DNA of 14,991 nt from DATGKD01 sp035294855 (lineage in GTDB: Bacteria; Actinomycetota; Acidimicrobiia; Acidimicrobiales; UBA8190): assembly GCA_035294855.1 (NCBI GenBank), contig DATGKD010000008.1, positions 1-14,991 of the forward strand, given 5' to 3'. Made by a program: the position numbers and the translations under genes. Shown here one piece after another: positions 1 to 6,447 of the stretch. The notes below the pieces were generated by a model, which made no database searches, was not told the origin of the DNA, and saw only the letters and a list, made by a program, of their open reading frames with translations. Numbering within the stretch: position 1 is the stretch's first letter; every line of letters begins with the position of its first letter.

Positions 1-386
1 CCGGGCTCGAGGCCTACATCCAGGAGATGAACAAATACGAACCGCAGAACACCTACAACGAAACGGCGATGACGGGCTGGATATCAGCCGACCTGTTCGT
101 GTCCGGGCTCAAGGCGGTGGGCCGCAACCTCACGCAGGCCAAGCTGGTGAACGCGATCAACCACATGACGAGCGAAACCTCTCATGGGCTCCAGCCGCCC
201 ATCGACTGGACGACCGGCCACACCCAGGCACTCCCGCCGTTCTGCTCCTCGTACGTGGTGGCCTTCAACGGCAAGTTCGTCCCGATCTTCGTGCAACCCA
301 ACAACGAGGTGTTCGTGTGCTTCGGTTCCACCACGAGCCTCACTCCGGTCCCCGGGAAGCCGGGCACGCCGGGGCAGTCGCCGTGA
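1..386 (+). CDS. HAAT-family ABC transporter substrate-binding protein, C-terminal fragment
   Basis: This is the 3' end of a gene that begins left of the window. The reading frame is open from base 3 (GLEAYIQEM...) to a TGA at 384-386, giving about 127 residues. The fragment resembles the C-terminal lobe of periplasmic-type binding proteins of the branched-chain amino acid family (Peripla_BP_6). It has a 'GW.SADLFVSGLKAVGRNLT' helix, a 'PPIDWT.GH' segment and a final 'CSSYVVAFNGKFVPIF' strand. The last 15 or so residues are a Pro/Gly-rich tail. Such proteins are secreted or lipid-anchored and deliver amino acids or other small carboxylates and amides to the LivHM/LivGF complex, which is encoded directly downstream. 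The signal peptide and ligand-binding N-lobe lie outside the window, so the ligand cannot be judged. The ATG at 27 is internal and is not the real start. Confidence 0.85.
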   Translation, partial: GLEAYIQEMNKYEPQNTYNETAMTGWISADLFVSGLKAVGRNLTQAKLVNAINHMTSETSHGLQPPIDWTTGHTQALPPFCSSYVVAFNGKFVPIFVQPNNEVFVCFGSTTSLTPVPGKPGTPGQSP

Positions 387-419
387 CGGGGTATGTCCCG
401 CGTTATGAGGCGGGGCGTC

Positions 420-500
420 CGGAGCCTGAATGAAGAAAAACGGAGCCAGAATGAGGTCGTGGGGTCGGTGAGCACATGAGGGGGGGCCGCCGGTGAGCAC
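420..500 (+). repeat. Short direct repeats in the leader of the fused permease gene
   Basis: The 106-nt gap between the binding-protein stop and the permease start holds two imperfect duplications. CGGAGCC(T/A)GAATGA occurs at 420-433 and 441-454, 21 bp apart with one mismatch. CGGTGAGCAC occurs exactly at 466-475 and 491-500, 25 bp apart; the second copy contains the chosen GTG start at 493. The first copy contains a GTG at 468 that opens only a three-codon frame (GTG AGC ACA TGA). I see no Rho-independent terminator here, so the binding-protein and permease genes are probably co-transcribed. Confidence 0.5.
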
Positions 501-2553
501 GTTCTTCAGCTACGCCGTCCCCGGCATCCCCGCCGGGTGCGACTTCGCGCTCATCGCCGTCGGCCTCGTGCTCACGTTCCGGGCCACCGGCGTGTTCAAT
601 CTGGCGTTCGGCGCCCAGGCCTTTTTGGCCGCGTTCCTGTTCGACCTCTTCGTCCGCTCCGAGGGGATGCCCGTCGGGCTGGCGTTCGTCCTCTCGGTCC
701 TGGTGATCTCGCCCCTGGTGGGCATCGCCATGGACCGGTTCCTCTACCGGTTCATCCCCACGGCGTCGTTCACCGCCAAGGTGGTGTCGTCGGTGGGTCT
801 GCTCATCGCCATTCCGCAGGCGATCCCCATCTTCTTCGGGCGCTCACCGCGGCTGCGGCCCCCGAGCCTGTGGCTCAACCCTGACCACATCTATTTCCAC
901 ATCGGGTCCACCCCCTTCAACGGGATCGAGCTCTCCACGACGATCGTGACCGTCGTCGTGGTCGCCGCCATCGTGGCCATGTTCCGGTGGACCGACCTCG
1001 GGCTGCAGATGCGCGCCGTGGTGGAGAGCCGACGCCTCGCGCAGCTCGAGGGCATCAGCTCGCCCACCATCGCCATGGCCGCGTGGGGCCTGTCGAGCGC
1101 GGTGGCCGGCCTGGCCGGGGTGTTGATGCTCCCCCTGTCGGCCCAGATCTCCCCGACCGACCCTCTCGAGTTCACCTCTCTGCTCGTCGCGGGCCTCACC
1201 GCGGCGGCGGTCGCGAGCCTGCGGTCGATCCCGATCGCGTTGGCCGCCGGAGTCGTCCTCGGCATCATCGAGAACCTGCTGCGCGCCTATCTCCCCACCG
1301 GCGGCGTCTGGCAGTCGACGGCCGTGCCGGCCTTTCCGTTCGTGGTGCTCGTCTTGGCGCTGTTGTTCAACCCCGGGCTGCGCACCATCGAGCTCAGCTC
1401 GGACCCGCTGTCGACCGTCGACCCGCCTCCCGCACCGCCTGCGGTGAGCGTGCGAGATCGCCGGCTCGACCGTCCGACTCGAGTCGGCTTCTGGCTCTTG
1501 GTGGTGGCGTTCCTGGCGTCCTCGGCGACCTGGGTGCCCAGCGAGTGGGTCACCACGTTTGCGCTCGGACTGACGCTGTCGATCATCTGCCTTTCGGTCA
1601 CCCTCATCACCGGCATGAGTGGCCAGCTGTCGCTCTGCCAGTTCACGTTCGCCGGTATCGGTGCCTTCGCCGCGGGCCAACTCGCGTCCCACATGGGGAT
1701 GCCCGTCTTGTTGGGGGCGTTCGTCGGCGGCGCCATGGCCGCCGCCGCGGGCACGGTCGTCGCCCTGGTCGCCATGCGTGTCTCGGGTCTCCTCCTCACC
1801 CTCGTCACCTTGGCGTTCGCCCTCTATGCCGACCAGTCGCTCTTCCAGTACTCGTGGTCGGGCGGAGGATTGTCGGGGGTGAACGTGCCCCGGCCCAAGA
1901 TCGGGACCATCGACTTCGGCGATGACAAGACGTTCGTGATGCTCGCGTTCGTGGCGCTCGCCATCTGCATGGTGCTGGTGCTCCTGGTCCAGCGGGGCAC
2001 GGTCGGCAGGTACCTGTCGGCCATCCGCGGAAGTGCCACTGCGGCGGCGACCATGGGGATCAGCCTCCGGCGCGCCCGCCTGACCGTGTTCGCGCTGTCG
2101 GCCGGGATCGCGGGGTTCGGGGGCGCTCTCTACGGGTCGGCGCTCAACTCGCCCGTGGGTGACGGCAACTTCGTGTGGGTGTATTCGCTCGTCTTCGCGG
2201 TGGTGGTCATCACGACGGGCTCGCGTACGGTGGAAGGAGCCGTGCAGGCCGGCATGGGGTTTGCGATCATCCAGACGCTGATCGTGCTCTACCTGCCGGC
2301 CCGCCTGACCGGTATCGAGCCCATCCTCTTCGCCTTCGGCGCCACGACGTATGCCGCGCATCCCGAGGGCATCGTCGAGTACCAGAAGTCGAGGTGGCTG
2401 GCGCGGGTGAGCCGACTCCTGCGCGCCTACGACGATCGCAAGGCGAACCGGTCGGGCACCGCGCCCGACGGCCGGGCCCTGGAGCCGGGCACCGGGCGCC
2501 TCGACGTACCCGCGGCCGTGCCGGTACCCACGGCGAGGGGCTCTCGTGGCTGA
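493..2553 (+). CDS. livHM: Fused LivH-LivM ABC transporter permease
   Basis: This is a single-chain inner-membrane permease of a branched-chain amino acid-type ABC importer, 686 residues long, about the sum of LivH and LivM. Residues 1-300 are the LivH half: 'GCDFALIAVGLVLTFRATGVFNLAFG' at 15-40, and a coupling loop around 174-212 with 'LEGIS' and 'AGLAGVL'. A Pro-rich, Arg-rich linker (about 303-330) joins it to the LivM half (331-640): 'LSVTLITGMSGQLSL' at 367-381, 'GGGLSGVNVPRP' at 457-468, and a second coupling loop at 508-548 with 'AIRGSATAAATMGIS'. Many hydrophobic segments are visible in each half. The hydrophilic tail (about 640-686) has no match I recognise. The start is GTG 493, with AGGGGGGG at 479-486 as ribosome-binding site. 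The stop overlaps the livG start by 8 bases. Fused LivHM proteins are known in actinobacteria; the transported substrate is not determined. Confidence 0.9.
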   Translation: MSTFFSYAVPGIPAGCDFALIAVGLVLTFRATGVFNLAFGAQAFLAAFLFDLFVRSEGMPVGLAFVLSVLVISPLVGIAMDRFLYRFIPTASFTAKVVSSVGLLIAIPQAIPIFFGRSPRLRPPSLWLNPDHIYFHIGSTPFNGIELSTTIVTVVVVAAIVAMFRWTDLGLQMRAVVESRRLAQLEGISSPTIAMAAWGLSSAVAGLAGVLMLPLSAQISPTDPLEFTSLLVAGLTAAAVASLRSIPIALAAGVVLGIIENLLRAYLPTGGVWQSTAVPAFPFVVLVLALLFNPGLRTIELSSDPLSTVDPPPAPPAVSVRDRRLDRPTRVGFWLLVVAFLASSATWVPSEWVTTFALGLTLSIICLSVTLITGMSGQLSLCQFTFAGIGAFAAGQLASHMGMPVLLGAFVGGAMAAAAGTVVALVAMRVSGLLLTLVTLAFALYADQSLFQYSWSGGGLSGVNVPRPKIGTIDFGDDKTFVMLAFVALAICMVLVLLVQRGTVGRYLSAIRGSATAAATMGISLRRARLTVFALSAGIAGFGGALYGSALNSPVGDGNFVWVYSLVFAVVVITTGSRTVEGAVQAGMGFAIIQTLIVLYLPARLTGIEPILFAFGATTYAAHPEGIVEYQKSRWLARVSRLLRAYDDRKANRSGTAPDGRALEPGTGRLDVPAAVPVPTARGSRG

Positions 2554-3310
2554 CCCGTTGCTCCAGGCCTCCGGGATCTCGATCCGGTTCGGCGGCATCG
2601 CCGCGCTCAAGGACGTGTCTCTTTCCGTGATGCCCGGCGAGGCGGTGGGGCTCGTGGGTCCCAACGGCGCGGGGAAGACCACACTGTTCAATTGCATGTG
2701 CGGTCAGCTGCGGCCCGACTCCGGCACCGTGGTGTTCGACGGCCAGCGCATCGAGAACCTGCCCGCCCACCTGCGGGCCCGCCTCGGCATCCGGCGAACG
2801 TTCCAGCGCATCGAGGTCTTCACCGAGCTGACGGTCCGGGATCACATGATCGTGGCCGAGCGGGCGCGGCGGGGCGGCGGGGCGCTGTGGAAGGACCTCC
2901 TGAACAAGGGTGGCACCACTGCGGAAGAGCACGCCGTCACCGATCGCGTACTCGACCTCGTGGGCCTGACCGACCTCGCCGACGTCCCGGTCGCCGCGCT
3001 CAGTCTCGGGCACTGCCGGCTCGTCGAGCTCGGCCGTGCGCTCGCGGGCCAGCCGCGCCTGCTCATGGCCGACGAGCCGTCTTCGGGCCTGGACATGAGC
3101 GAGACGGCGGAGCTGGCCGACGTCCTGCGTACGGTGCAGCGCGAGCACGGCATGGCGGTCGTCCTCGTGGAGCACGACCTCGAGATGGTGGCGAGGGCGG
3201 TCGACCGCGTCGTCGTGCTCGACGTCGGCGAGGTCATCGCGCAAGGGACGTTGGACGAGGTCGTCGCGCTTCCCGCAGTGCGCCGCGCCTACCTCGGTCG
3301 CACGGCATGA
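2546..3310 (+). CDS. livG: LivG-type ABC transporter ATP-binding protein
   Basis: This is a 254-residue cytoplasmic ATPase subunit that powers the importer together with LivF. Walker A is GPNGAGKTT (38-46). A Q-loop region follows ('RRTFQRIEVFTELTVRDH', 83-100). Walker B is 'LLMADEPSSGLD' (172-183) and the switch histidine is H210 in 'VEHDLEMV'. The C-terminal 'LGRTA' is like the 'YLG' ending of LivG proteins. The signature loop reads LSLGHCR (152-158) where the classic form is LSGGQ. This loop is variable in LivG proteins, so I do not treat it as inactivating. The GTG start overlaps the permease stop (GTGGCTGA), with GAGGGG at 2535-2540 as Shine-Dalgarno. The stop overlaps the livF ATG in an ATGA junction, so translational coupling along the operon is likely. 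Confidence 0.9.
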   Translation: MADPLLQASGISIRFGGIAALKDVSLSVMPGEAVGLVGPNGAGKTTLFNCMCGQLRPDSGTVVFDGQRIENLPAHLRARLGIRRTFQRIEVFTELTVRDHMIVAERARRGGGALWKDLLNKGGTTAEEHAVTDRVLDLVGLTDLADVPVAALSLGHCRLVELGRALAGQPRLLMADEPSSGLDMSETAELADVLRTVQREHGMAVVLVEHDLEMVARAVDRVVVLDVGEVIAQGTLDEVVALPAVRRAYLGRTA

Positions 3311-4116
3311 GCGCACCGATCCTCGAGTTCGACGACGTCTCGGCCGCGTACAGCACCTACCGCGCCCTGTTCGGGGTCTCCTTCAGCGTTCCCGACGGCG
3401 GCCTGGTGGCGCTCATCGGATCCAACGGGGCGGGAAAGTCGACGGTGGCGCGCGTGGCGACCGGGCTGGTGCCGGCCAGCGGCGGCCAGGTTCGCATCGG
3501 CGGCGAGGACGTCACCAAGATGTCCACGCACCGCATCGCCCGGCTCGGCGTGACGCACGTCCCCGAGGGCCGCGCCCTGTTCTCGTCGCTCACGGTGGAG
3601 GAGAACCTGCTCGTGTCGTTCCGGCGCAAGGTCGGGCGGCACGGATCGGGCGAGGCTCTCGAGCGCGCCTATGGCGCGTTCCCGGTGCTGAAGGAGAGGC
3701 GCAGACAATTGGGCGGCACGCTGTCGGGAGGCCAACAGCGCATCCTGTCGCTCGCCAAGGTGCTGGCCGTGCCGGCGCGCCTTCTGATCGTCGACGAGCT
3801 CTCGCTCGGCCTCGCCCCTGTCATCGTCGACCAGGTGTACGACGGGCTGGGCGCCATCCACCGCGAGGGCACGGCTGTTCTGGTGGTGGAGCAACAGGTC
3901 GACCGGGCGCTTTCGATCGCGCAGCAGGCCGTGCTCCTCGTGAAGGGCGCCGTGGCCTGGCAGGGGCCGGCATCGGGTGCCAAACCGGCCATGGAGTCGA
4001 TCTTCCTCGGTGGCTCGAGCCCGAACGGGGCAACGGCAAAGGCGGCACAGCCGGCGCAGGCGAAAGCTGAACCCACGGCCACGTCGGGCCTGTGGATCAT
4101 CGGCCCAGCTACCTGA
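3307..4116 (+). CDS. livF: LivF-type ABC transporter ATP-binding protein
   Basis: This is a 269-residue cytoplasmic ATPase, the second nucleotide-binding subunit of the importer. Walker A is GSNGAGKST (38-46). The LivF-typical 'VPEGRALFSSLTVEENL' lies at 85-101, the signature LSGGQQR at 139-145, and Walker B 'LLIVDELSLGLAP' at 159-171, with Leu where Pro is usual after DE. The H-loop position is Gln ('VVEQQVDRAL', 193-202), which is normal for LivF. Residues 236-269 form an extra Ala/Pro/Lys-rich tail beyond the usual 'FLG' end of the family (about 235 aa); it looks low-complexity. The ATG at 3307 shares bases with the livG stop (ATGA). The open frame reaches further upstream to 2692, but only because it runs antiparallel to coding constraints inside livG, so the internal ATG is the true start. 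The stop codon lies in the first unit of a 16-bp tandem repeat. Confidence 0.9.
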   Translation: MSAPILEFDDVSAAYSTYRALFGVSFSVPDGGLVALIGSNGAGKSTVARVATGLVPASGGQVRIGGEDVTKMSTHRIARLGVTHVPEGRALFSSLTVEENLLVSFRRKVGRHGSGEALERAYGAFPVLKERRRQLGGTLSGGQQRILSLAKVLAVPARLLIVDELSLGLAPVIVDQVYDGLGAIHREGTAVLVVEQQVDRALSIAQQAVLLVKGAVAWQGPASGAKPAMESIFLGGSSPNGATAKAAQPAQAKAEPTATSGLWIIGPAT

Positions 4117-4154
4117 CGGACCGGCTACCTGACGGACCAGCTACCTGACAGGAC
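4108..4154 (+). repeat. 16-bp tandem repeat spanning the livF stop
   Basis: The unit GCTACCTGACGGACC(G/A) begins at 4108, 4124 and 4140. The first two copies match in 15 of 16 bases. The third keeps GCTACCTGAC and then has one inserted A before GGAC. The TGA in copy 1 is the livF stop codon. No inverted-repeat partner is nearby, so it does not look like a terminator. Replication slippage is the simplest origin. The rest of the gap to 4209 contains only the Shine-Dalgarno of the next gene. Confidence 0.8.
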
Positions 4155-4209
4155 GAAAGACCGCGCCGGCGGCGACAGGCAAGATGCGGTCGAGAGAGAT
4201 GGAGAGAGT

Positions 4210-5133
4210 GTGAGCGGATCCGCGATGCTCGAAGGGCGCGTGGCGGTGGTGACCGGAGCCGGACGAGGGATCGGCCGTGAGATCGCGCGGTGCCTGGCGT
4301 CAGAGGGCGCCAGCGTCGTCGTGAACGACGTGGGCGCCGCGCTCGACGGCTCGGGTGCGACCGCCGACCCGGCCTCGGAGACCTGCGCCCTGATCGAGGA
4401 GGCCGGGGGCAAGGCCGTCCCGAACGGCGACTCGGTGGCGGACTTCGAGGGGGCGGGACGCATCGTGGGCCAGGCGGTCGAGACCTTCGGGTCCATCGAC
4501 ATCCTGGTCAACAACGCCGGCATCGTGCGGGACCGCACGTTGCTCAAGATGTCGGAGGACGACTACGACGCGGTGATCGCTGTGCACCAGAAGGGGACGT
4601 TCAACTGCACGCGTCACGCCGCGGCCCACATGCGCGCGGCCGGGTACGGGCGCATCGTCAACATCACGTCGTCGGCCGGCCTGCGGGGCAACTTCGGCCA
4701 GACGAACTACGGCGCGGCCAAGGCGGCCATCATGGGCATGACCTTCGTGTGGGCGCTCGAGCTCGGCCGCTACGGCATCACGGTGAACGCCGTGGCCCCC
4801 GCCGGTCTCACCCGGATGACCGAGAACCTGTTCGGTGGCCGGGAGGCGCCCCCCGAGCAGAACCCGGCCCTCAACGCCCCCCTGGTCGCTTTCCTGGCGT
4901 CCGAAGAGGCCGGGTGGGTGAACGGTCAGGTGCTCGGGCGCACCGGCTTCGCTTACACCATCTTCCAGACGCCCCGGCAGGTGGCGGCCATGTGGCGCGA
5001 CGGCGGGTGGACCCCGGCGCAGGTGGCCGAACACTTCCATGAGGTCCTCGGCCAGCACCTGCAGTCCGTCGGCATGCCGGCGCATCCCCTCCTCGGCGCC
5101 AAGGACGACAAAGGGTCTCCCGCCTCGGACTGA
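4210..5133 (+). CDS. Short-chain dehydrogenase, MFE-2/hydroxyacyl-CoA dehydrogenase-like
   Basis: This is a 307-residue classical SDR with a Rossmann fold. It has the cofactor motif TGAGRGIG (15-22), D40 after strand beta-2 in 'VVVNDVG' (favours NAD over NADP), 'NGDSV' at 72-76, NNAG (101-104), and the catalytic set S154, Y167, K171 in 'ITSSAGLRGNFGQTNYGAAK'. The 'VVVNDVG', 'NNAGIVRDR' and 'GNFGQTNY.AAK' blocks closely resemble the (R)-3-hydroxyacyl-CoA dehydrogenase unit of peroxisomal multifunctional enzyme type 2 and bacterial 17beta-HSD4-like proteins. The likely reaction is NAD-dependent oxidation of a 3-hydroxyacyl-CoA or hydroxysteroid-like substrate; this is inference. The C-terminus (about 245-307) is longer than in FabG-type SDRs. 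The start is GTG 4210 after GGAGAGAG; ATG 4225 (MLEGRVAVV) is an alternative. It may be read through from livF 93 nt upstream, as no promoter or terminator is obvious between them. Confidence 0.88.
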   Translation: MSGSAMLEGRVAVVTGAGRGIGREIARCLASEGASVVVNDVGAALDGSGATADPASETCALIEEAGGKAVPNGDSVADFEGAGRIVGQAVETFGSIDILVNNAGIVRDRTLLKMSEDDYDAVIAVHQKGTFNCTRHAAAHMRAAGYGRIVNITSSAGLRGNFGQTNYGAAKAAIMGMTFVWALELGRYGITVNAVAPAGLTRMTENLFGGREAPPEQNPALNAPLVAFLASEEAGWVNGQVLGRTGFAYTIFQTPRQVAAMWRDGGWTPAQVAEHFHEVLGQHLQSVGMPAHPLLGAKDDKGSPASD

Positions 5134-5141
5134 GGACCTCA
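5131..5141. other. Palindromic junction of two convergent stop codons
   Basis: TGAGGACCTCA is a perfect inverted repeat around a central A. Its left arm begins with the TGA of the plus-strand dehydrogenase, and its right arm is the complement of the TGA of the minus-strand SRPBCC gene. Only 5 nt separate the two genes. There is no room for a conventional terminator, so the converging transcripts probably overlap at their 3' ends. Confidence 0.7.
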
Positions 5142-5636
5142 CGTGCTGTCGGGCGCGCCCGAGGCGGCGCTGCCGCGTGCCGCCAGCTCGGCCAGGCGGT
5201 CCAAGCTCCGCACCATGTCGCGCCGTGTCTTGTTCCACCAGAGCCGTCCCAGTTTGAGCAGGAAGCGCTGGTGGTCGGGCCGGATGTCCCAGCTCTCGCG
5301 CACGAGCGTCCCGCCGTCGGCCGGCTCGAACTCGTAACGCCAGATCCTTCCGGCCACGAATCGCCCGGCTCGGCCCGACGGCCCGGTCTGCCAGGCGATG
5401 CGCTTGCCCTCGTCGAATTCCACCACCCGGTTCTCGGTGGAGTAGCGCATGAACAGCTTCATGTTCATGCCGAAGGTGTCGCCGAGCGCCAGCCGGCTCC
5501 CCGGGCGGTCATGGGAACCCTGCAACATGCCCGACCCGTCGATGGCGGTGTGGTTGGTGACGTCGGCCACGATGTCGAAGACAGCGTCGGGAGCGCCCGG
5601 CACGACGCGCTCGACGGTCAGCACGTAGTCACGCAC
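5139..5636 (-). CDS. SRPBCC (START/polyketide cyclase-like) family protein
   Basis: This is a 165-residue cytoplasmic protein with the pattern of a Bet v1-like/SRPBCC ligand-binding fold. It opens with a strand 'YVLTVERVVPGAPDAVFDIVAD' (4-25), typical of the family's N-terminus. A mid-region follows with 'GDTFGMNMKLFMRYSTENRVVEF', 'RIAWQTGP' and 'WRYEFEPADGGTLVRESWDI', and a long C-terminal helix spans 124-153. Such proteins bind hydrophobic ligands, or act as cyclases, dehydratases or hydrolases on them; no catalytic residue is diagnostic here. The start is GTG at 5636, 15 nt after the phosphatase stop, with GGGG upstream. It is the last gene of the minus-strand operon. Co-transcription with a cholesterol-oxidase-like enzyme fits a role in handling a hydrophobic substrate or product, which is inference. 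Confidence 0.8.
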   Translation of the reverse strand: MRDYVLTVERVVPGAPDAVFDIVADVTNHTAIDGSGMLQGSHDRPGSRLALGDTFGMNMKLFMRYSTENRVVEFDEGKRIAWQTGPSGRAGRFVAGRIWRYEFEPADGGTLVRESWDIRPDHQRFLLKLGRLWWNKTRRDMVRSLDRLAELAARGSAASGAPDST

Positions 5637-5651
5637 CGTTCGGACCCCGGT

Positions 5652-6431
5652 TCACAGGCTCGATGGGGTCGGCCTGGCGCGCAGCTGCTCTGGCGTGGCG
5701 GTCGATCGCATCTCCTGGATCGGATACGGCCCGAGCTCGGGGTGGGGCCCGTCGCCGCCGCCCCCCGCCGTGCGCGCCTCGTAGCGAGCGTGGAGCCTGT
5801 TGCCGAGGTCCTCGATGAACGTCCGCTGCACGGGTGGATAGCAACCGAAGTTCTTCGCCTCGGTGAGCGCGTCGGCGGCGCACCAGCCCATCACCGCCAT
5901 GCGGTATGCAGCCGTCATGACACCCGTCCGGCACTTGCCCGCCTGGCAGTGCACATAGGTGGGCGGCCACGAGGGGTCGCAGACGAGATCGAGAAAGCTG
6001 ACGAGCTCCGCGTCGCCGGGAATCTGGGTGTCGATGATGGGGATGTGGGTGGTTCTCAGCGTGCCCGCCAGCCCGGCGTGCTCGATCAACCTCTCGTCCC
6101 CGTCCGGCATCTCGGCGCAGAGATTGATCGTCGCGCCGTAGCCGCGGGCGTGGAGGGCCTGCAGCTTCGCCGTGTTCGGCCGCTCACCGCGCGCCAGATC
6201 GGGGGAGACCTCGTAGAAGTACGGCTTCACCGGGTAGCGCGACAGGACGTGGAGCAGCTTCGTGCATTCGGCGTCGCCGTAGGCCCGGAGCGTGGCGTCC
6301 TCGACGACGTCGACCATGTGGCGGGCGGGGCTCGTACCCGCTGGCTTCACCGCCGTGAGTTCGGCGCTCGGGATCTGGGCAAGGGCGTCTTCCTCGGCGT
6401 GAACGAGATGGTGAAGATCGAGGGGATGCAT
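5652..6431 (-). CDS. Cx5R protein-tyrosine/dual-specificity-type phosphatase
   Basis: This is a 259-residue cysteine phosphatase. The P-loop is HCQAGKCRTG (161-170), giving nucleophile C162 and phosphate-binding R168. D134 in 'IPIIDTQIPG' is the likely general acid, on a loop about 28 residues before the Cys, as in this superfamily. The preceding 'EVSPDLARGERPN' and 'GYGATINLCAE' are the strand and turn elements found in dual-specificity and SIW14-like atypical phosphatases. The substrate could be phosphoprotein, phosphoinositol or another phospho-metabolite; the sequence does not decide. I placed the start at ATG 6431 because AGGGA lies 6 nt upstream and this leaves 16 nt after the upstream gene's stop. 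A longer frame to 6518 would overlap that gene and has an unconserved-looking basic N-terminus. The C-terminus (221-259) is Gly/Pro-rich. It is the middle gene of a three-gene operon. Confidence 0.85.
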   Translation of the reverse strand: MHPLDLHHLVHAEEDALAQIPSAELTAVKPAGTSPARHMVDVVEDATLRAYGDAECTKLLHVLSRYPVKPYFYEVSPDLARGERPNTAKLQALHARGYGATINLCAEMPDGDERLIEHAGLAGTLRTTHIPIIDTQIPGDAELVSFLDLVCDPSWPPTYVHCQAGKCRTGVMTAAYRMAVMGWCAADALTEAKNFGCYPPVQRTFIEDLGNRLHARYEARTAGGGGDGPHPELGPYPIQEMRSTATPEQLRARPTPSSL

Positions 6432-6447
6432 CACGTTCCCTGGTCCA

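Noticed and set aside
844..2697. Minus-strand open frame (617 codons) opposite the permease
   Set aside because: Low-complexity Arg/Gly/Glu/His composition; the plus strand encodes a clear membrane permease.
3000..3020. LSLGHCR in LivG in place of LSGGQ, as a sign of an inactive ATPase
   Set aside because: The LivG signature loop is variable in this family, and Walker A, Walker B and the switch His are intact.
2692..3306. Extension of the livF frame upstream of 3307
   Set aside because: This stretch overlaps livG almost entirely and translates to Arg/Pro/Gly-rich sequence. The ATP-binding cassette begins right after ATG 3307, which overlaps the livG stop.
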